This document shows positions 19,089 through 27,513 of a stretch of DNA of 38,091 bases, one piece after another. Position numbers and translations under genes: made by a program. The DNA comes from Pseudoselenomonas ruminantium (lineage in GTDB: Bacteria > Bacillota > Negativicutes > Selenomonadales > Selenomonadaceae), in contig CACZIV010000014.1 of the NCBI GenBank assembly GCA_902781305.1, positions 1-38,091 on the forward strand. The letters run 5' to 3'. How positions within the stretch are numbered: position 1 is the stretch's first letter; the number at the start of each line of letters is the position of its first letter. Below the pieces are notes generated by a model, which worked only from the letters and a program-made list of their open reading frames with translations, made no database searches and was not told the DNA's origin.

Positions 19089-20215
19089 ACAGCCGCCCAC
19101 CTTATACGATGGCGTCTGCCGATAATGTGTTCGGCAAGCCGGTCAACCTGACGCGACAAGGGACTGTCCGGACGGATATCCGTTGCCATCTTCCCCTTAT
19201 CCGCCGCATCAGAAACAATGGTATATTCATTGGGAATAATCTCCGTAACGGGATAGCCGAGCTTCTGCGCTAATTCCATTTTGGAACGGGAATCACATGG
19301 CTCTACGCGGGTGAAGATGACCTTGAGCCGTTCTTCCACATCTTTCCAGTCCCGAAAAACATCCAAGGCCCGTTTGGTATGGTCGATTTCGTAAGCGCCG
19401 TTTATCATCGTCACCATAAAGGTGGTGCTCGAGCCTTCCGCCGCTGCAATCGAAGTCGGATTAAACCCTGACGGTACATCAATAAGGATATAGCGGAACA
19501 GGCTGCGGCTCATGGCAATGAGATTTTCTAACCTGTCAATGGCGATTTTATCCATCATATTGGGGGTCGGTGTGCCACAAAGTACACTGACATTCGATGC
19601 TACCGGCATAAAATACGAGCGCAGCGATGCCGGTGACAGGAAGCGGACATCCCGCACAGCCTCCACAATCGTAGTCTGTGGAGCCAGATTGAAGAACACC
19701 GCCATATCGCCGAACTGCAAATCCGCATCAATGATGCCCACCGGCTCCCGCGTCTTGCGGGCCAGGGACATTGCCAAATTCGCAATCAACGTCGTTTTGC
19801 CGCTCTTGCCCTTGGGGCTGAAGAATACCAAGGTTTCTGCACCGGCATCGCCGCCCAGACGGGAAAATGTCTCTACGGTTTCCTGCAATTCCATGCCGGT
19901 GAAGGGCTTTATGATATAGCCCTTTGCCCCAGCCTTCACGCTTTGGCTGGCATTTTCTGCCTGCCACTTTTCTCCCATGCAGAGAATCGCCGCCCCAGGA
20001 TAGGCCCGCTTAAACTGGTCAATCAAGCCCATGCCATCGGGCTGCTCAATGTCGAGCAGGATGAGATTCGGGTTAAAGACCGCCCCTTGCCCCAGTGCGT
20101 CACTGACGTTTTGGAAGCGAGCCGCCAGGGAAAAGTTCGGCGTATCATTGATTACTTGACTGAGCCGTTCGAGCATCAACCGGTCAGACTCCATTAATAG
20201 TACACGGTAATCCAC
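19085..20215 (-). CDS. cpaE: CpaE/TadZ: receiver-like plus ParA-like ATPase
   Basis: 376-residue Tad localisation protein. Residues 1-115 form a response-regulator-like domain in which the acidic pair (E9/D11), phospho-acceptor position D55 (LILLDIEQPDG) and the conserved Lys103 (GYIIKPF) are all present, while the usual Ser/Thr switch is replaced (ILCMG). Residues 125-370 are a MinD/ParA-type ATPase with deviant Walker A PKGKSGKTT (K135 signature lysine, K140) and the switch motif GIIDADLQFGDMAVF. TadZ proteins place the machinery at a site in the cell, usually a pole. GTG start at 20215 with GGAG at 7 nt. It follows a second, receiver-less TadZ-like gene by 13 nt and overlaps tadB by 4 nt. 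Confidence 0.9.
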   Translation of the reverse strand: MDYRVLLMESDRLMLERLSQVINDTPNFSLAARFQNVSDALGQGAVFNPNLILLDIEQPDGMGLIDQFKRAYPGAAILCMGEKWQAENASQSVKAGAKGYIIKPFTGMELQETVETFSRLGGDAGAETLVFFSPKGKSGKTTLIANLAMSLARKTREPVGIIDADLQFGDMAVFFNLAPQTTIVEAVRDVRFLSPASLRSYFMPVASNVSVLCGTPTPNMMDKIAIDRLENLIAMSRSLFRYILIDVPSGFNPTSIAAAEGSSTTFMVTMINGAYEIDHTKRALDVFRDWKDVEERLKVIFTRVEPCDSRSKMELAQKLGYPVTEIIPNEYTIVSDAADKGKMATDIRPDSPLSRQVDRLAEHIIGRRHRIRWAAV

Positions 20216-20228
20216 GGTTTATCTCCTT

Positions 20229-21059
20229 TCAGCCAAAAATTCGCGCCAGCCAGGATTCTGACCCGCGTTCATCCCCGGCGTCATCATAGACGCGGTTGGT
20301 ATAACGAGCAACCAAATCCCGCAAAGCCTCGCCCAGTTCACTGCCGCCAGAACGAAGTACCAAAGGTACGCCGTCCTTAATCGACTGACTGGCTGCGTGA
20401 AAATCATTGGGCAGGATGTGATAAAAGGGTTCACCCAAGAGATTTTCCACATCCTCAATACTTATGCGGGTCTTGGCGTTGCTGCGGTTCAGAATCAGCC
20501 GAATTTTGTTCTTGTCGTAGTTCATCTTCTTCAGGGTTTCCGAACCGATTTTCATATTCTTGATGGTGGGAATAAAATCCACAATTCCCAGGAAGCTGAC
20601 AATGGTGGATAAGTCCAACAAAGCCAGATTCAACTTGCTGAAGGTGGAAGTCGTATCCACCAGTACATAATCAAAGACCTTTTGCAGCTGACGCACCATA
20701 TCCATGGCCTTATCCGCGTCAATATTATAGGCTTCTTCGAGTTTTGTCGGAGCAGCCAATACATAAAATACTACATTGTGGTATTCATAAGGTGTGAGGA
20801 ATTCCTCGGCGCGTACAGCAACGCCCTGCTGCTGCTGGCTCATGGCCTGCTGTAAATCATAGGCCGTGCGCTGTGGCAAAAGCTGTAAATAATTGCTTAC
20901 ATCCCCAAACTGCAGGTCAAAGTCCACCAAACAGACTTTTTTCCCCTGACGTGCCAGCTCCGAAGCCATGTTCGTGCTGATAAGGGTCTTGCCCACTGCC
21001 GAAGCTGTGCTGAAAAAGGTGATGACAACACCATTTATTTCCTGTGTAAATACACCCAT
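20229..21059 (-). CDS. Second TadZ-like ParA/MinD-type ATPase
   Basis: 276-residue P-loop protein of the MinD/ParA superfamily without a receiver domain. Walker A reads STASAVGKT: K24 and T25 are kept but the signature lysine position is Ala19, unlike the K135 of the neighbouring CpaE. The switch motif VCLVDFDLQFGDVSNYLQL is very like that of CpaE, which suggests an old duplication. Walker B-like strand is YVLVDTTSTF. It probably works with CpaE in positioning the pilus base; loss of the signature lysine could alter dimer-dependent ATP hydrolysis. ATG 21059 has AAGGAG at 6 nt. It lies 9 nt after the secretin gene and 13 nt before cpaE. Confidence 0.85.
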   Translation of the reverse strand: MGVFTQEINGVVITFFSTASAVGKTLISTNMASELARQGKKVCLVDFDLQFGDVSNYLQLLPQRTAYDLQQAMSQQQQGVAVRAEEFLTPYEYHNVVFYVLAAPTKLEEAYNIDADKAMDMVRQLQKVFDYVLVDTTSTFSKLNLALLDLSTIVSFLGIVDFIPTIKNMKIGSETLKKMNYDKNKIRLILNRSNAKTRISIEDVENLLGEPFYHILPNDFHAASQSIKDGVPLVLRSGGSELGEALRDLVARYTNRVYDDAGDERGSESWLARIFG

Positions 21060-21068
21060 GATGTCTCC

Positions 21069-22565
21069 TTATTTACTCTCGCTGCCGCTTACCGGCATGA
21101 TGTTATCCAAGGTGCTGACTTCTTCCTGAACGGCTGCTTTTTTCTGCGGTTTCTCGGGAATAGGGCCGTTCACATCAACGCTTTGCATATCCCGCACTTC
21201 CCGGCGGCTGTCGTTGAAGGTCTCCGCCATCTTGGTCGACATCTTGACCTCTGTGCGTTCATTAACCACCCGCGGCGTAAGCAAAATCATAATTTCCGAT
21301 TTCTGACGGCTGTTATTATGGTATTTGAACAACTCACCCAAAATCGGAATATCGCCCAATAAAGGCAGTTTCTGAATACTCTTGCTGTCCTCAGAATTGA
21401 GCAGGCCACCGATTGCCATGGTCATCCCCGAAGGGATTGTTACCTCCGTCTGCGCGGAACGCGTTGACAGCCCCGGCATTTTATACCCGTTGGTTGTAAC
21501 GCTGTTTGACCAGTCCAAACGGCTGACCTCCGCATTGATCTTTGCCTGAACATTTCCCTGTCTGTCCACAGTCGGATTGAGCAGGTTCAACGAAATGCCA
21601 TAGGGCTTATATTCTACGGTGATGTTATTACTTGAAGACGAGGCCACGGGATAAGGAATCTGCCCGCCGACCAAAATCCCCGCCGATTTTCCGCTCATGG
21701 TCGTGATATTGGGACGGGAAACCACGCGGGCCTTTCCCTGCTCAATCAATAAACGCAGCTGCGCATTTATCTGCGAAAAATGGGTGAAAAGCCAGTTACG
21801 GCTATACCAATGACTCCCTTTATCGCGCTGAGCACCATACGTTTCGCCGGCATAGAAGGTTCCCGGCTCATTCATGGTTATACCAGTACTGCCATCTGTA
21901 GTAGGCGAAGAATAGGTAATGCCGAGTTTTTTCGCATCGTCAGAGTTAATCTCTATGACCAATGCTTCCATATTTATTTGGTCAGGATTCTCCATATCCA
22001 AAAGGTTAATAACCCGCGCACTGCTGTCTTTCTGCTCCTCTGTCGTCACCGTTGTCTTAACTGCGCTGCTGCCGCTATTGCCTAACTTCACCGTATTGCT
22101 TTTGGTTTCGGTAGGGTCTTCCCCTACATAAAGGCAGGCAACCTTAAAGGCCAAATCTTTTTCATACTGGTTGCGGACCGTTCCGCGCAGAAGCACTCTG
22201 CCGCCCACCATCTGCACCCTGACGCCTGGCAGCCGGATGGCTTGTTCAATAGCCGCTGCCATTCCCGTGTCCTCGTTGTTGACGCTGACCGTGAAATCCT
22301 GCCGCATGCCATCGGCTGTCCAGACATTTATCGTTGTCGTTCCCTGTTTGACCGCCACGATATTAATTGCAAAATCGCTCAATTCCTGTACATCAGCAAT
22401 TTGCGGGTTCCCCACAGCGACCTTGGTTATAGCACTATTGGTGCTCAGATAATAAGATTGATTAATCCCGAGCCACATCGGCTGAGCATAGGCATAAGCG
22501 GGAGCCGGTGCCGTAATTGCGGTAATTGCTGCCATGCCTAGCGCAATTTTCGTACCTGTATTCAA
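21069..22565 (-). CDS. cpaC: CpaC/RcpA outer-membrane secretin
   Basis: 498-residue secretin forming the outer-membrane pore for the Flp pilus. An N-terminal signal peptide (ending near APAYAYAQ) is followed by a pilus-assembly N-domain with YYLSTNSAITKVAVGNPQIA, a BON-like stretch (GVRVQMVGGRVLLRGTVRN, residues about 110-130), and the secretin domain from about 195. That domain contains RVVSRPNITTMSGKSAGILV, GGLLNSEDSKSIQKLPLLGD and EIMILLTPRVV, all family signatures. Start is TTG 22565 with GGAGG at 6 nt. The C-terminal tail after about 440 is low-complexity. Its presence shows directly that the cell has an outer membrane. Gaps of 11 nt after cpaB and 9 nt before the ATPase gene. Confidence 0.95.
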   Translation of the reverse strand: MNTGTKIALGMAAITAITAPAPAYAYAQPMWLGINQSYYLSTNSAITKVAVGNPQIADVQELSDFAINIVAVKQGTTTINVWTADGMRQDFTVSVNNEDTGMAAAIEQAIRLPGVRVQMVGGRVLLRGTVRNQYEKDLAFKVACLYVGEDPTETKSNTVKLGNSGSSAVKTTVTTEEQKDSSARVINLLDMENPDQINMEALVIEINSDDAKKLGITYSSPTTDGSTGITMNEPGTFYAGETYGAQRDKGSHWYSRNWLFTHFSQINAQLRLLIEQGKARVVSRPNITTMSGKSAGILVGGQIPYPVASSSSNNITVEYKPYGISLNLLNPTVDRQGNVQAKINAEVSRLDWSNSVTTNGYKMPGLSTRSAQTEVTIPSGMTMAIGGLLNSEDSKSIQKLPLLGDIPILGELFKYHNNSRQKSEIMILLTPRVVNERTEVKMSTKMAETFNDSRREVRDMQSVDVNGPIPEKPQKKAAVQEEVSTLDNIMPVSGSESK

Positions 22566-22576
22566 GTTAATCCTCC

Positions 22577-23521
22577 CTAGTTATTCTTCGTACCGCGAAT
22601 TATCTTCATGTGACTTCCCTGTTCAGCCTGCTGCGGAGCTGGCTGTGGACTGGCAGCCGGAACCTGTACCCTCGCCGGGGCAGGTGCTGGTGCTGGAACT
22701 GATGCCGGATTATTGGCTTTCGGAGCCGTATCCGCATTGCGTTCAGCGGGAATCACATAATCCGTATTGACGGTAAAAATATCTGTGGGAGAGACCGGAC
22801 GGAGAACAAGATATATCGTGCCCTTCTGCGAGGCTGTAGCCACTTTCAAAGCCTCATCCAGTGGCAAAGCCAATGTAGCGGTAGCCATCTGATCGCTTTC
22901 GCCCTTGATTACGGTTTCTTCCGCATTTTTCTTGCTGTCAGCGGAATCCTTTTCCGCATTCTCTGCTGCCGGGCCGCCCTTTTTATTGATGGCCAGCAGC
23001 TGTACATTTTGCAGGATAACTTCTCCTCGCAACCCCGAATCTTTTGAGCCAGAAACCACCATCACGTCCACATAATCGCCTGGCTTGGCAAAACCGGATA
23101 CACCGGTAATATCGGTGATGGCCACGGATACAGCACGGCAGTTCGGCGGAATCATTCCCGTAAAGCCCGCCATGCGAACATCCGTATAAATCTTTTTCGT
23201 TGTCAGGATATCCCCTTGCCGGATTGCGATACTGGCAGGACTCCCCGCCACTTCGCTGACATCCTGTATTGCCTCAGGCGGTACAACATCCGCCGGCATA
23301 TCCACCACTTTCAGCATATTGTCTTTAATGACCGTCCGCTCAGGAATATCCTGCTTAGCCACCACGACTTTCACCATTTGCGTCTTGGGTCCCTCATTAA
23401 CTGCGCTTTCCGTTCCTGAAAGCGACATATACACCAACAAGCCCAACAGGCAACTGGCCAAAGCCGCCAAAGCTACCCATTGCTTATAAGTAAGTTTTAA
23501 CTCCAGTAACCACTTTTTCAT
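22577..23521 (-). CDS. cpaB: CpaB/RcpC pilus assembly protein
   Basis: 314-residue periplasmic Tad assembly factor with one N-terminal TM (VALAALASCLLGLLVYMSL). A SAF domain follows at about 50-115 (VVAKQDIPERTVIKDNML), and then the CpaB/RcpC region with NCRAVSVAITDITGVSGFAKPG and PGDYVDVMVV. The family is thought to support the secretin or gate it, possibly through binding peptidoglycan or glycan by the SAF domain. The last 50 residues are Pro/Ala-rich. It is the first gene of the Tad string; the 267-bp region between it and tadV should carry its promoter. AAGGAT lies 8 nt before ATG 23521. Confidence 0.92.
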   Translation of the reverse strand: MKKWLLELKLTYKQWVALAALASCLLGLLVYMSLSGTESAVNEGPKTQMVKVVVAKQDIPERTVIKDNMLKVVDMPADVVPPEAIQDVSEVAGSPASIAIRQGDILTTKKIYTDVRMAGFTGMIPPNCRAVSVAITDITGVSGFAKPGDYVDVMVVSGSKDSGLRGEVILQNVQLLAINKKGGPAAENAEKDSADSKKNAEETVIKGESDQMATATLALPLDEALKVATASQKGTIYLVLRPVSPTDIFTVNTDYVIPAERNADTAPKANNPASVPAPAPAPARVQVPAASPQPAPQQAEQGSHMKIIRGTKNN

Positions 23522-23652
23522 GTATCCCCATCCTTGAAATAGCTCACTGTTCCAGGACTTTTAGTCTCTGTTTCCATATTATAGAAGGATATCTTAATCC
23601 TTTTCCAAGAAATCGCTAACAGCATATCACTTTTTGCCCCCCTTAGTCAACC

Positions 23653-23677
23653 TAATTTACGGCTTTTTTGTAAATTA
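23653..23677. repeat. Inverted repeat in cpaB/tadV region
   Basis: Perfect 8-bp arms TAATTTAC (23653-23660) and GTAAATTA (23670-23677) around a 9-nt T-rich spacer. Could be an operator. As an RNA hairpin it would be weak. Confidence 0.6.
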
Positions 23678-23708
23678 ACATTAAATAATACACACCCGAC
23701 ACACATAC

Positions 23709-23726
23709 TCCTAAACTACGTTAGGA
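23709..23726. repeat. Inverted repeat in cpaB/tadV region
   Basis: Perfect 6-bp arms TCCTAA (23709-23714) and TTAGGA (23721-23726), spacer ACTACG. Its centre is 52.5 bp from the centre of the repeat at 23653-23677, close to five helical turns, so both would face the same side of the DNA. Confidence 0.6.
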
Positions 23727-23788
23727 CTTAATTCCCTATTATTGCATTTTTAGCTCATAACCGCTAAACTGTACCTGAGGTGAATTAC

Positions 23789-24430
23789 ATGATGTTCGTT
23801 CTGAAAATGAGTATGGCTATTATTTGTGCTGTTGCCGGAGCCTTAGGCGGCAACTGTTGGCTGGAAAAGTTATATCTGGAAAAAAGGGATGTTCTGACAT
23901 TCCCTCATAAAATTTCGAATCAGGCCAAAAAAAGGCGGCAATTCCTACCGTCGCTTTTGGGTATGCTTTTTGCTTTTTATCTGCTTTCCGAGAATCCCCT
24001 CACGCCCAGCGTGATATTCAGCCTGATTTATATTTACTTCCTTGTGCTCTTTTCCATAACGGATTTTGAACAGCAGGTCATTTTCGATGTAATGCAGATC
24101 CCCTTTGCCCTTTGCGGCCTGGCCTTCTGCCTGTTCAGCGGCTTTCCCCTGCTCAATCATCTGACGGCCGCGCTGGGGGGCGGCGTAATCTTCCTCGTGC
24201 TGGCGATACTGACCCGCGGCGGCATTGGCGGCGGCGATATCAAGTTAATCGCCGCTCTCGGCCTGTGGCTGGGGACAACTGCGCTCATCGACGTCGTGGC
24301 TTTTGGCTTTATCGCCGGCGGGATTGCGGCCTTTATTTTAATGGTATTCATGCACAAAAAAAGGACCGATAAGTTTGCCTACGGTCCTTATTTTACCATT
24401 GCAGCACTCCTGCAACTGTTTTTGAAGTGA
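23789..24430 (+). CDS. tadV: TadV-type prepilin peptidase (A24)
   Basis: 213-residue inner-membrane aspartic peptidase that would cleave Flp and TadE before assembly. Catalytic aspartates lie in SITDFEQQVIFD and in the GxGD motif GGIGGGDIKLIAALGLW. About six TM segments span the protein, and the end (FAYGPYFTIAALL) resembles the PilD C-terminus. It lacks the zinc-binding N-methyltransferase domain of PilD, as expected for TadV. ATG 23789 with GAGGTG at 6 nt is preferred over the GTG at 23780. Divergent from cpaB and directly abutting, tail to tail, the macB permease gene with no gap. Its 3' end carries the terminator of that opposing operon. Confidence 0.92.
   Translation: MMFVLKMSMAIICAVAGALGGNCWLEKLYLEKRDVLTFPHKISNQAKKRRQFLPSLLGMLFAFYLLSENPLTPSVIFSLIYIYFLVLFSITDFEQQVIFDVMQIPFALCGLAFCLFSGFPLLNHLTAALGGGVIFLVLAILTRGGIGGGDIKLIAALGLWLGTTALIDVVAFGFIAGGIAAFILMVFMHKKRTDKFAYGPYFTIAALLQLFLK
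24356..24389 (-). terminator. Terminator of efflux operon inside tadV
   Basis: Minus-strand stem AAGGACCG (24389-24382) with CGGTCCTT (24368-24361), a 13-nt loop, and a run of seven T reaching 24356. It lies about 45-75 nt beyond the macB-type permease stop codon and entirely within the 3' coding part of the convergent tadV gene. Confidence 0.8.
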
Positions 24431-25648
24431 TTATTCGTAGCGCAATGCCTCGATGGGGTCAAGTTTGGCGGCTTTTCTGGCCGGATAGATGCCAAAGAAG
24501 AGGCCAATGCCCACAGAGAAGATAAACGATACGATTATCGGTGTGATGGTGATTACCGTCGTAAAATCGCCCAGCTGGGCAATGACTTTCGACGCCGCAC
24601 AACCAAACACAATGCCGATGATGCCACCGATGATGCCGATAACCATGGACTCAATCAGGAACTGGGTCATGATGTTCATAAAGGTGGCACCCAAGGCCTT
24701 GCGGATACCGATTTCCCGTGTGCGCTCGGTGACGGACACCATCATGATGTTCATGATGCCGATACCGCCGACAATCAGGGAAATGCCCGCAATCGCGCCC
24801 AAGAGCAGGGTCAGCATGGAGGTGGACTGATTCACCGTTTCCATCAGGCTGGTGAGATTGCGCACATGGAAATCATCATCCTTGCCCGCAACAATATGAT
24901 GGCGGGAACGCAGAAGATTTTCAATTTCGGCCTGCACCTGTTCCATCTTCTCCTGACTGGAAACCTGCACATTGATGGACTGCACATAGGTAATGCCCAG
25001 CATGCGTTCCTGTGCAGTGGTCAGGGGAATGTAAATCACATCATCCTGGTCCTGCCCCACGGAGGACTGCCCCTTGGATTCCAACAGTCCGATTACTTTA
25101 TAGGGCTGATTATTGATACGAATATTCTTGCCCACAGGATTATCCTTGGCAAAGAGATTGGACGCAACAGTGGTGCCGATTACGGCAACGCGGTTGCGTT
25201 TATTCATATCATCCGTTGAGACAAACGAACCATAGCCAATGGTCAGCGAACGAATGGACATAAATTCCGGCGTCACGCCCTGCACGCTGGTTTTCCAGTT
25301 GTTGTTCCCATAAACAATCTGATAGGACGAGGACACGGATGGTGATACAAAATCAATGTTCTTGATTTTATCCTTGATGGCCTTGGCATCGTCGTATTTC
25401 AAGGTCTGCATGGAGCCTGCCGCCCCGCGCACGCCGCCGCGGTTGGAGGAACCGGGCGAAACAATCAGCATATTGGAACCTAAGCTGGCAATGGAACTCG
25501 TAACATTGCTGCGCACGCCCATGCCGACAGAGACGAGGGCAATAACCGCCCCCACGCCGATGATAATGCCCAGCATGGTTAAGAGACTGCGCATCTTATT
25601 GGCGTAGAGGGATGTCAGCGCCATCTGAAAACTTTCACTAAATAACAT
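24431..25648 (-). CDS. MacB-type ABC permease
   Basis: 405-residue FtsX/MacB-family permease. One N-terminal TM (MLGIIIGVGAVIALVSVGMG), a large periplasmic domain at about 45-275, then three TMs with GGIGIMNIMMVSVTERTREI and the closing GIYPARKAAKLDPIEALRYE, the classic MacB ending. It pairs with the separate ATPase gene just upstream (11 nt overlap) and with the adaptor and outer-membrane channel of the same operon, giving a tripartite exporter that drives periplasmic substrates outward. The substrate (drug, peptide, lipid or siderophore) cannot be told from sequence. The ATPase and permease are split, unlike E. coli MacB where they are fused. Confidence 0.93.
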   Translation of the reverse strand: MLFSESFQMALTSLYANKMRSLLTMLGIIIGVGAVIALVSVGMGVRSNVTSSIASLGSNMLIVSPGSSNRGGVRGAAGSMQTLKYDDAKAIKDKIKNIDFVSPSVSSSYQIVYGNNNWKTSVQGVTPEFMSIRSLTIGYGSFVSTDDMNKRNRVAVIGTTVASNLFAKDNPVGKNIRINNQPYKVIGLLESKGQSSVGQDQDDVIYIPLTTAQERMLGITYVQSINVQVSSQEKMEQVQAEIENLLRSRHHIVAGKDDDFHVRNLTSLMETVNQSTSMLTLLLGAIAGISLIVGGIGIMNIMMVSVTERTREIGIRKALGATFMNIMTQFLIESMVIGIIGGIIGIVFGCAASKVIAQLGDFTTVITITPIIVSFIFSVGIGLFFGIYPARKAAKLDPIEALRYE

Positions 25649-26360
25649 CCATTACCACGCCCTTTCCTTCATCACGGGTGATTTTTCCATCGCGCACCAG
25701 GAGCTGGCGGCTCGCACAGGCGGCGATTTCCGGTTCATGGGTGACGAGGATAATCGTACGGCCCATGCCATGCATCTTTTGGAAAATCTCCATGATTTCC
25801 TTGGTGGATTTGGTATCGAGGTTGCCGGTCGGCTCATCGGCCATGATGATGTGCGGGTCATTGACGAGCGCCCGCGCAATCGCGACCCTTTGCCGCTGAC
25901 CGCCCGATAGCTCATTAGGCTGATGGCCCGCCCGGTCAGCAAGGCCCACCGCCTCTAAAAAGTGCATGGCCTTTTCCAACCGCTCCTTGCGGCCTACGCC
26001 GGAGTAAACCAGCGGCAAAGCTACGTTTTCGAGTGCCGAAATGCGGGAGAGCAGATTGAAGTTCTGAAAGACAAAGCCGATTTTCTTATTGCGGGTCACG
26101 GCCAGCTTATCATCACTAAGGCCGGCTACTTCCTGCCCGTCCAGCTTGTAGGAACCCATTGTCGGCCGGTCAAGGCAGCCCAAAATATTCATCAGCGTGG
26201 ACTTGCCGGAGCCGGACGGCCCCATCAGGGCGGCAAATTCGCCCTGATAGATATTCGTGGTAATGCCGTCTAAGGCCGCCACGGTTTCGCCACCGATTTT
26301 GTAGAGTTTTTTGATATCCTTGAGCTGGATGGTGGCCGTGCGTGTTTCTTTCGTTGTCAT
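25638..26360 (-). CDS. MacB/LolD-type ABC ATPase
   Basis: 240-residue ABC ATPase that energises the adjacent permease. Walker A GPSGSGKSTLMNILGCLDRP, Q-loop FVFQNFNLLSRISALENVAL, signature LSGGQRQRVAIARALVNDP, Walker B IIMADEPTGNLD and the H-loop VTHEP are all intact. The start used is ATG 26360 (MTTKETRTATIQ), 19 nt after the adaptor stop. A longer frame starting at 26468 would overlap the adaptor gene, and family homology does not extend there. It overlaps the permease gene by 11 nt. Typical of the MacB/LolD subfamily by sequence and context. Confidence 0.93.
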   Translation of the reverse strand: MTTKETRTATIQLKDIKKLYKIGGETVAALDGITTNIYQGEFAALMGPSGSGKSTLMNILGCLDRPTMGSYKLDGQEVAGLSDDKLAVTRNKKIGFVFQNFNLLSRISALENVALPLVYSGVGRKERLEKAMHFLEAVGLADRAGHQPNELSGGQRQRVAIARALVNDPHIIMADEPTGNLDTKSTKEIMEIFQKMHGMGRTIILVTHEPEIAACASRQLLVRDGKITRDEGKGVVMDVI

Positions 26361-26379
26361 CGCATTTTTACCGCCCTTC

Positions 26380-27513
26380 TTACATTGGAGGTGGCCCCCC
26401 GCGATTGCTGCTGTTTTTTTTTGCGCTGTCCGCGGATTTGGCCACATAGGTGCTGACCACTTGCTCACCTTCGGACAGGCCGTCCAAAATCTCTACATAT
26501 TCATCGCTGTAAATGCCTGTGGACACATAGCGGTTTTCCTGCGTGCCATCCTCGTTCTTCACGATAACATAGGAGCCCTTGGCATCGGTTTTCAGGGTGG
26601 AAAGTGGCACAACCAGCGCATCACTTTTTTCGGCGGTATTGATTTCCACGCGTGCCGTCATAGCCGGCAGCAGCATATTGTCCGGGTCATCCACATCTAA
26701 TGTCACATAGTAGTAAATAACGCTGGCCGAAGACGAACTGCTCGAAGAGGAACTGCTCGATGTATTGATATTCCAGCTGTTGCTGGTATCGGTCTGGGAA
26801 ATCTTGGACACCCGCGCCGTAAAGGTCTTGCCGTTGAAACTATCCACTGTGAAGGTCGCGGTCTGACCAACCTTCACGCTGCCGATGTCCGTTTCATCTA
26901 TCTTCGCCAGAATCTGCTTGCTGGACATATCCGCAATGCGCATGATGACCGTAGGATTGCTGGTGCCCTGTACGGCCATGGTGCCAGGAGTCTGCGGCTC
27001 GCCCACCACTACGCCGGACATGGGTGCCACAATGGTCATTTCATTCATGTTGGACTGGGATTCGGCCAGCGAAGATACCGCCGTATCGTAGTTCATCTTG
27101 GCATCTTCCAGCTGTTCCTGGGTATCCGCACCAATGCTGTACAGATATTGGGCGCGTTCGTATTTGGCCTTGGTATTGGCCACCTTGTACTGAGCCTGAT
27201 TGCGTTTTTCTGTGTAATCCGTGGCATCGAGCGTGGCTACGGTCTGTCCCGCCGTTACGGTGTCGTTTTCCTTGACCAGCACATCTTTAATTCGTGCCGT
27301 AACCTTGGAACTGACCTCGACACTGTTCACCGGCTTGATGGTGCCCGTTGCCGATACGGTCGATTTTAGGTTCATGCGCACAACCGGGGTTGTTTCCACC
27401 GCTGCCGCTTTTTTTGCCTTCTGCTGCCCCTGATAGTATTGATAGCCATAGACGCCGGCGGCAATCAGCACCACCAGGGCAATGGCAGTCTTTATTTTCC
27501 AATCAAACTTCAT
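26380..27513 (-). CDS. MacA-like periplasmic adaptor
   Basis: 377-residue membrane-fusion protein linking the inner-membrane ABC permease to the TolC-type channel. N-terminal TM (IKTAIALVVLIAAGVYGYQY), lipoyl/barrel strands (VSATGTIKPVNSVEVSSKV), a coiled-coil hairpin at about 95-165, the second lipoyl half (IVAPMSGVVVGE), a beta-barrel with DIGSVKVGQTATFTVDSFNG, and a membrane-proximal C-terminal domain. The beta-barrel carries an 11-serine run encoded by a 15-bp tandem duplication. The C-terminus ends in a short Gly/Pro tail. Its ATG overlaps the tolC-like stop as ATGA. The operon runs tolC-like, adaptor, ATPase, permease. Confidence 0.93.
   Translation of the reverse strand: MKFDWKIKTAIALVVLIAAGVYGYQYYQGQQKAKKAAAVETTPVVRMNLKSTVSATGTIKPVNSVEVSSKVTARIKDVLVKENDTVTAGQTVATLDATDYTEKRNQAQYKVANTKAKYERAQYLYSIGADTQEQLEDAKMNYDTAVSSLAESQSNMNEMTIVAPMSGVVVGEPQTPGTMAVQGTSNPTVIMRIADMSSKQILAKIDETDIGSVKVGQTATFTVDSFNGKTFTARVSKISQTDTSNSWNINTSSSSSSSSSSSASVIYYYVTLDVDDPDNMLLPAMTARVEINTAEKSDALVVPLSTLKTDAKGSYVIVKNEDGTQENRYVSTGIYSDEYVEILDGLSEGEQVVSTYVAKSADSAKKNSSNRGGPPPM
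26731..26760. repeat. 15-bp tandem duplication coding for a Ser run
   Basis: Units 26731-26745 (AGACGAACTGCTCGA) and 26746-26760 (AGAGGAACTGCTCGA) differ at one base. On the coding (minus) strand they give ten of the eleven consecutive serines in the adaptor. Confidence 0.85.

Larger units (their letters stand above)
23522..23788. promoter_or_regulatory. Divergent cpaB/tadV control region
   Basis: Intergenic DNA between the Tad operon and the divergent tadV. It is AT-rich and should hold both promoters. On the minus strand a TATAAT (23583-23578) has only a TTGGAA at 19 nt as a -35 candidate. Two inverted repeats are present (separate entries). No rho-independent terminator, leader peptide or riboswitch was recognised. 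Confidence 0.5.
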
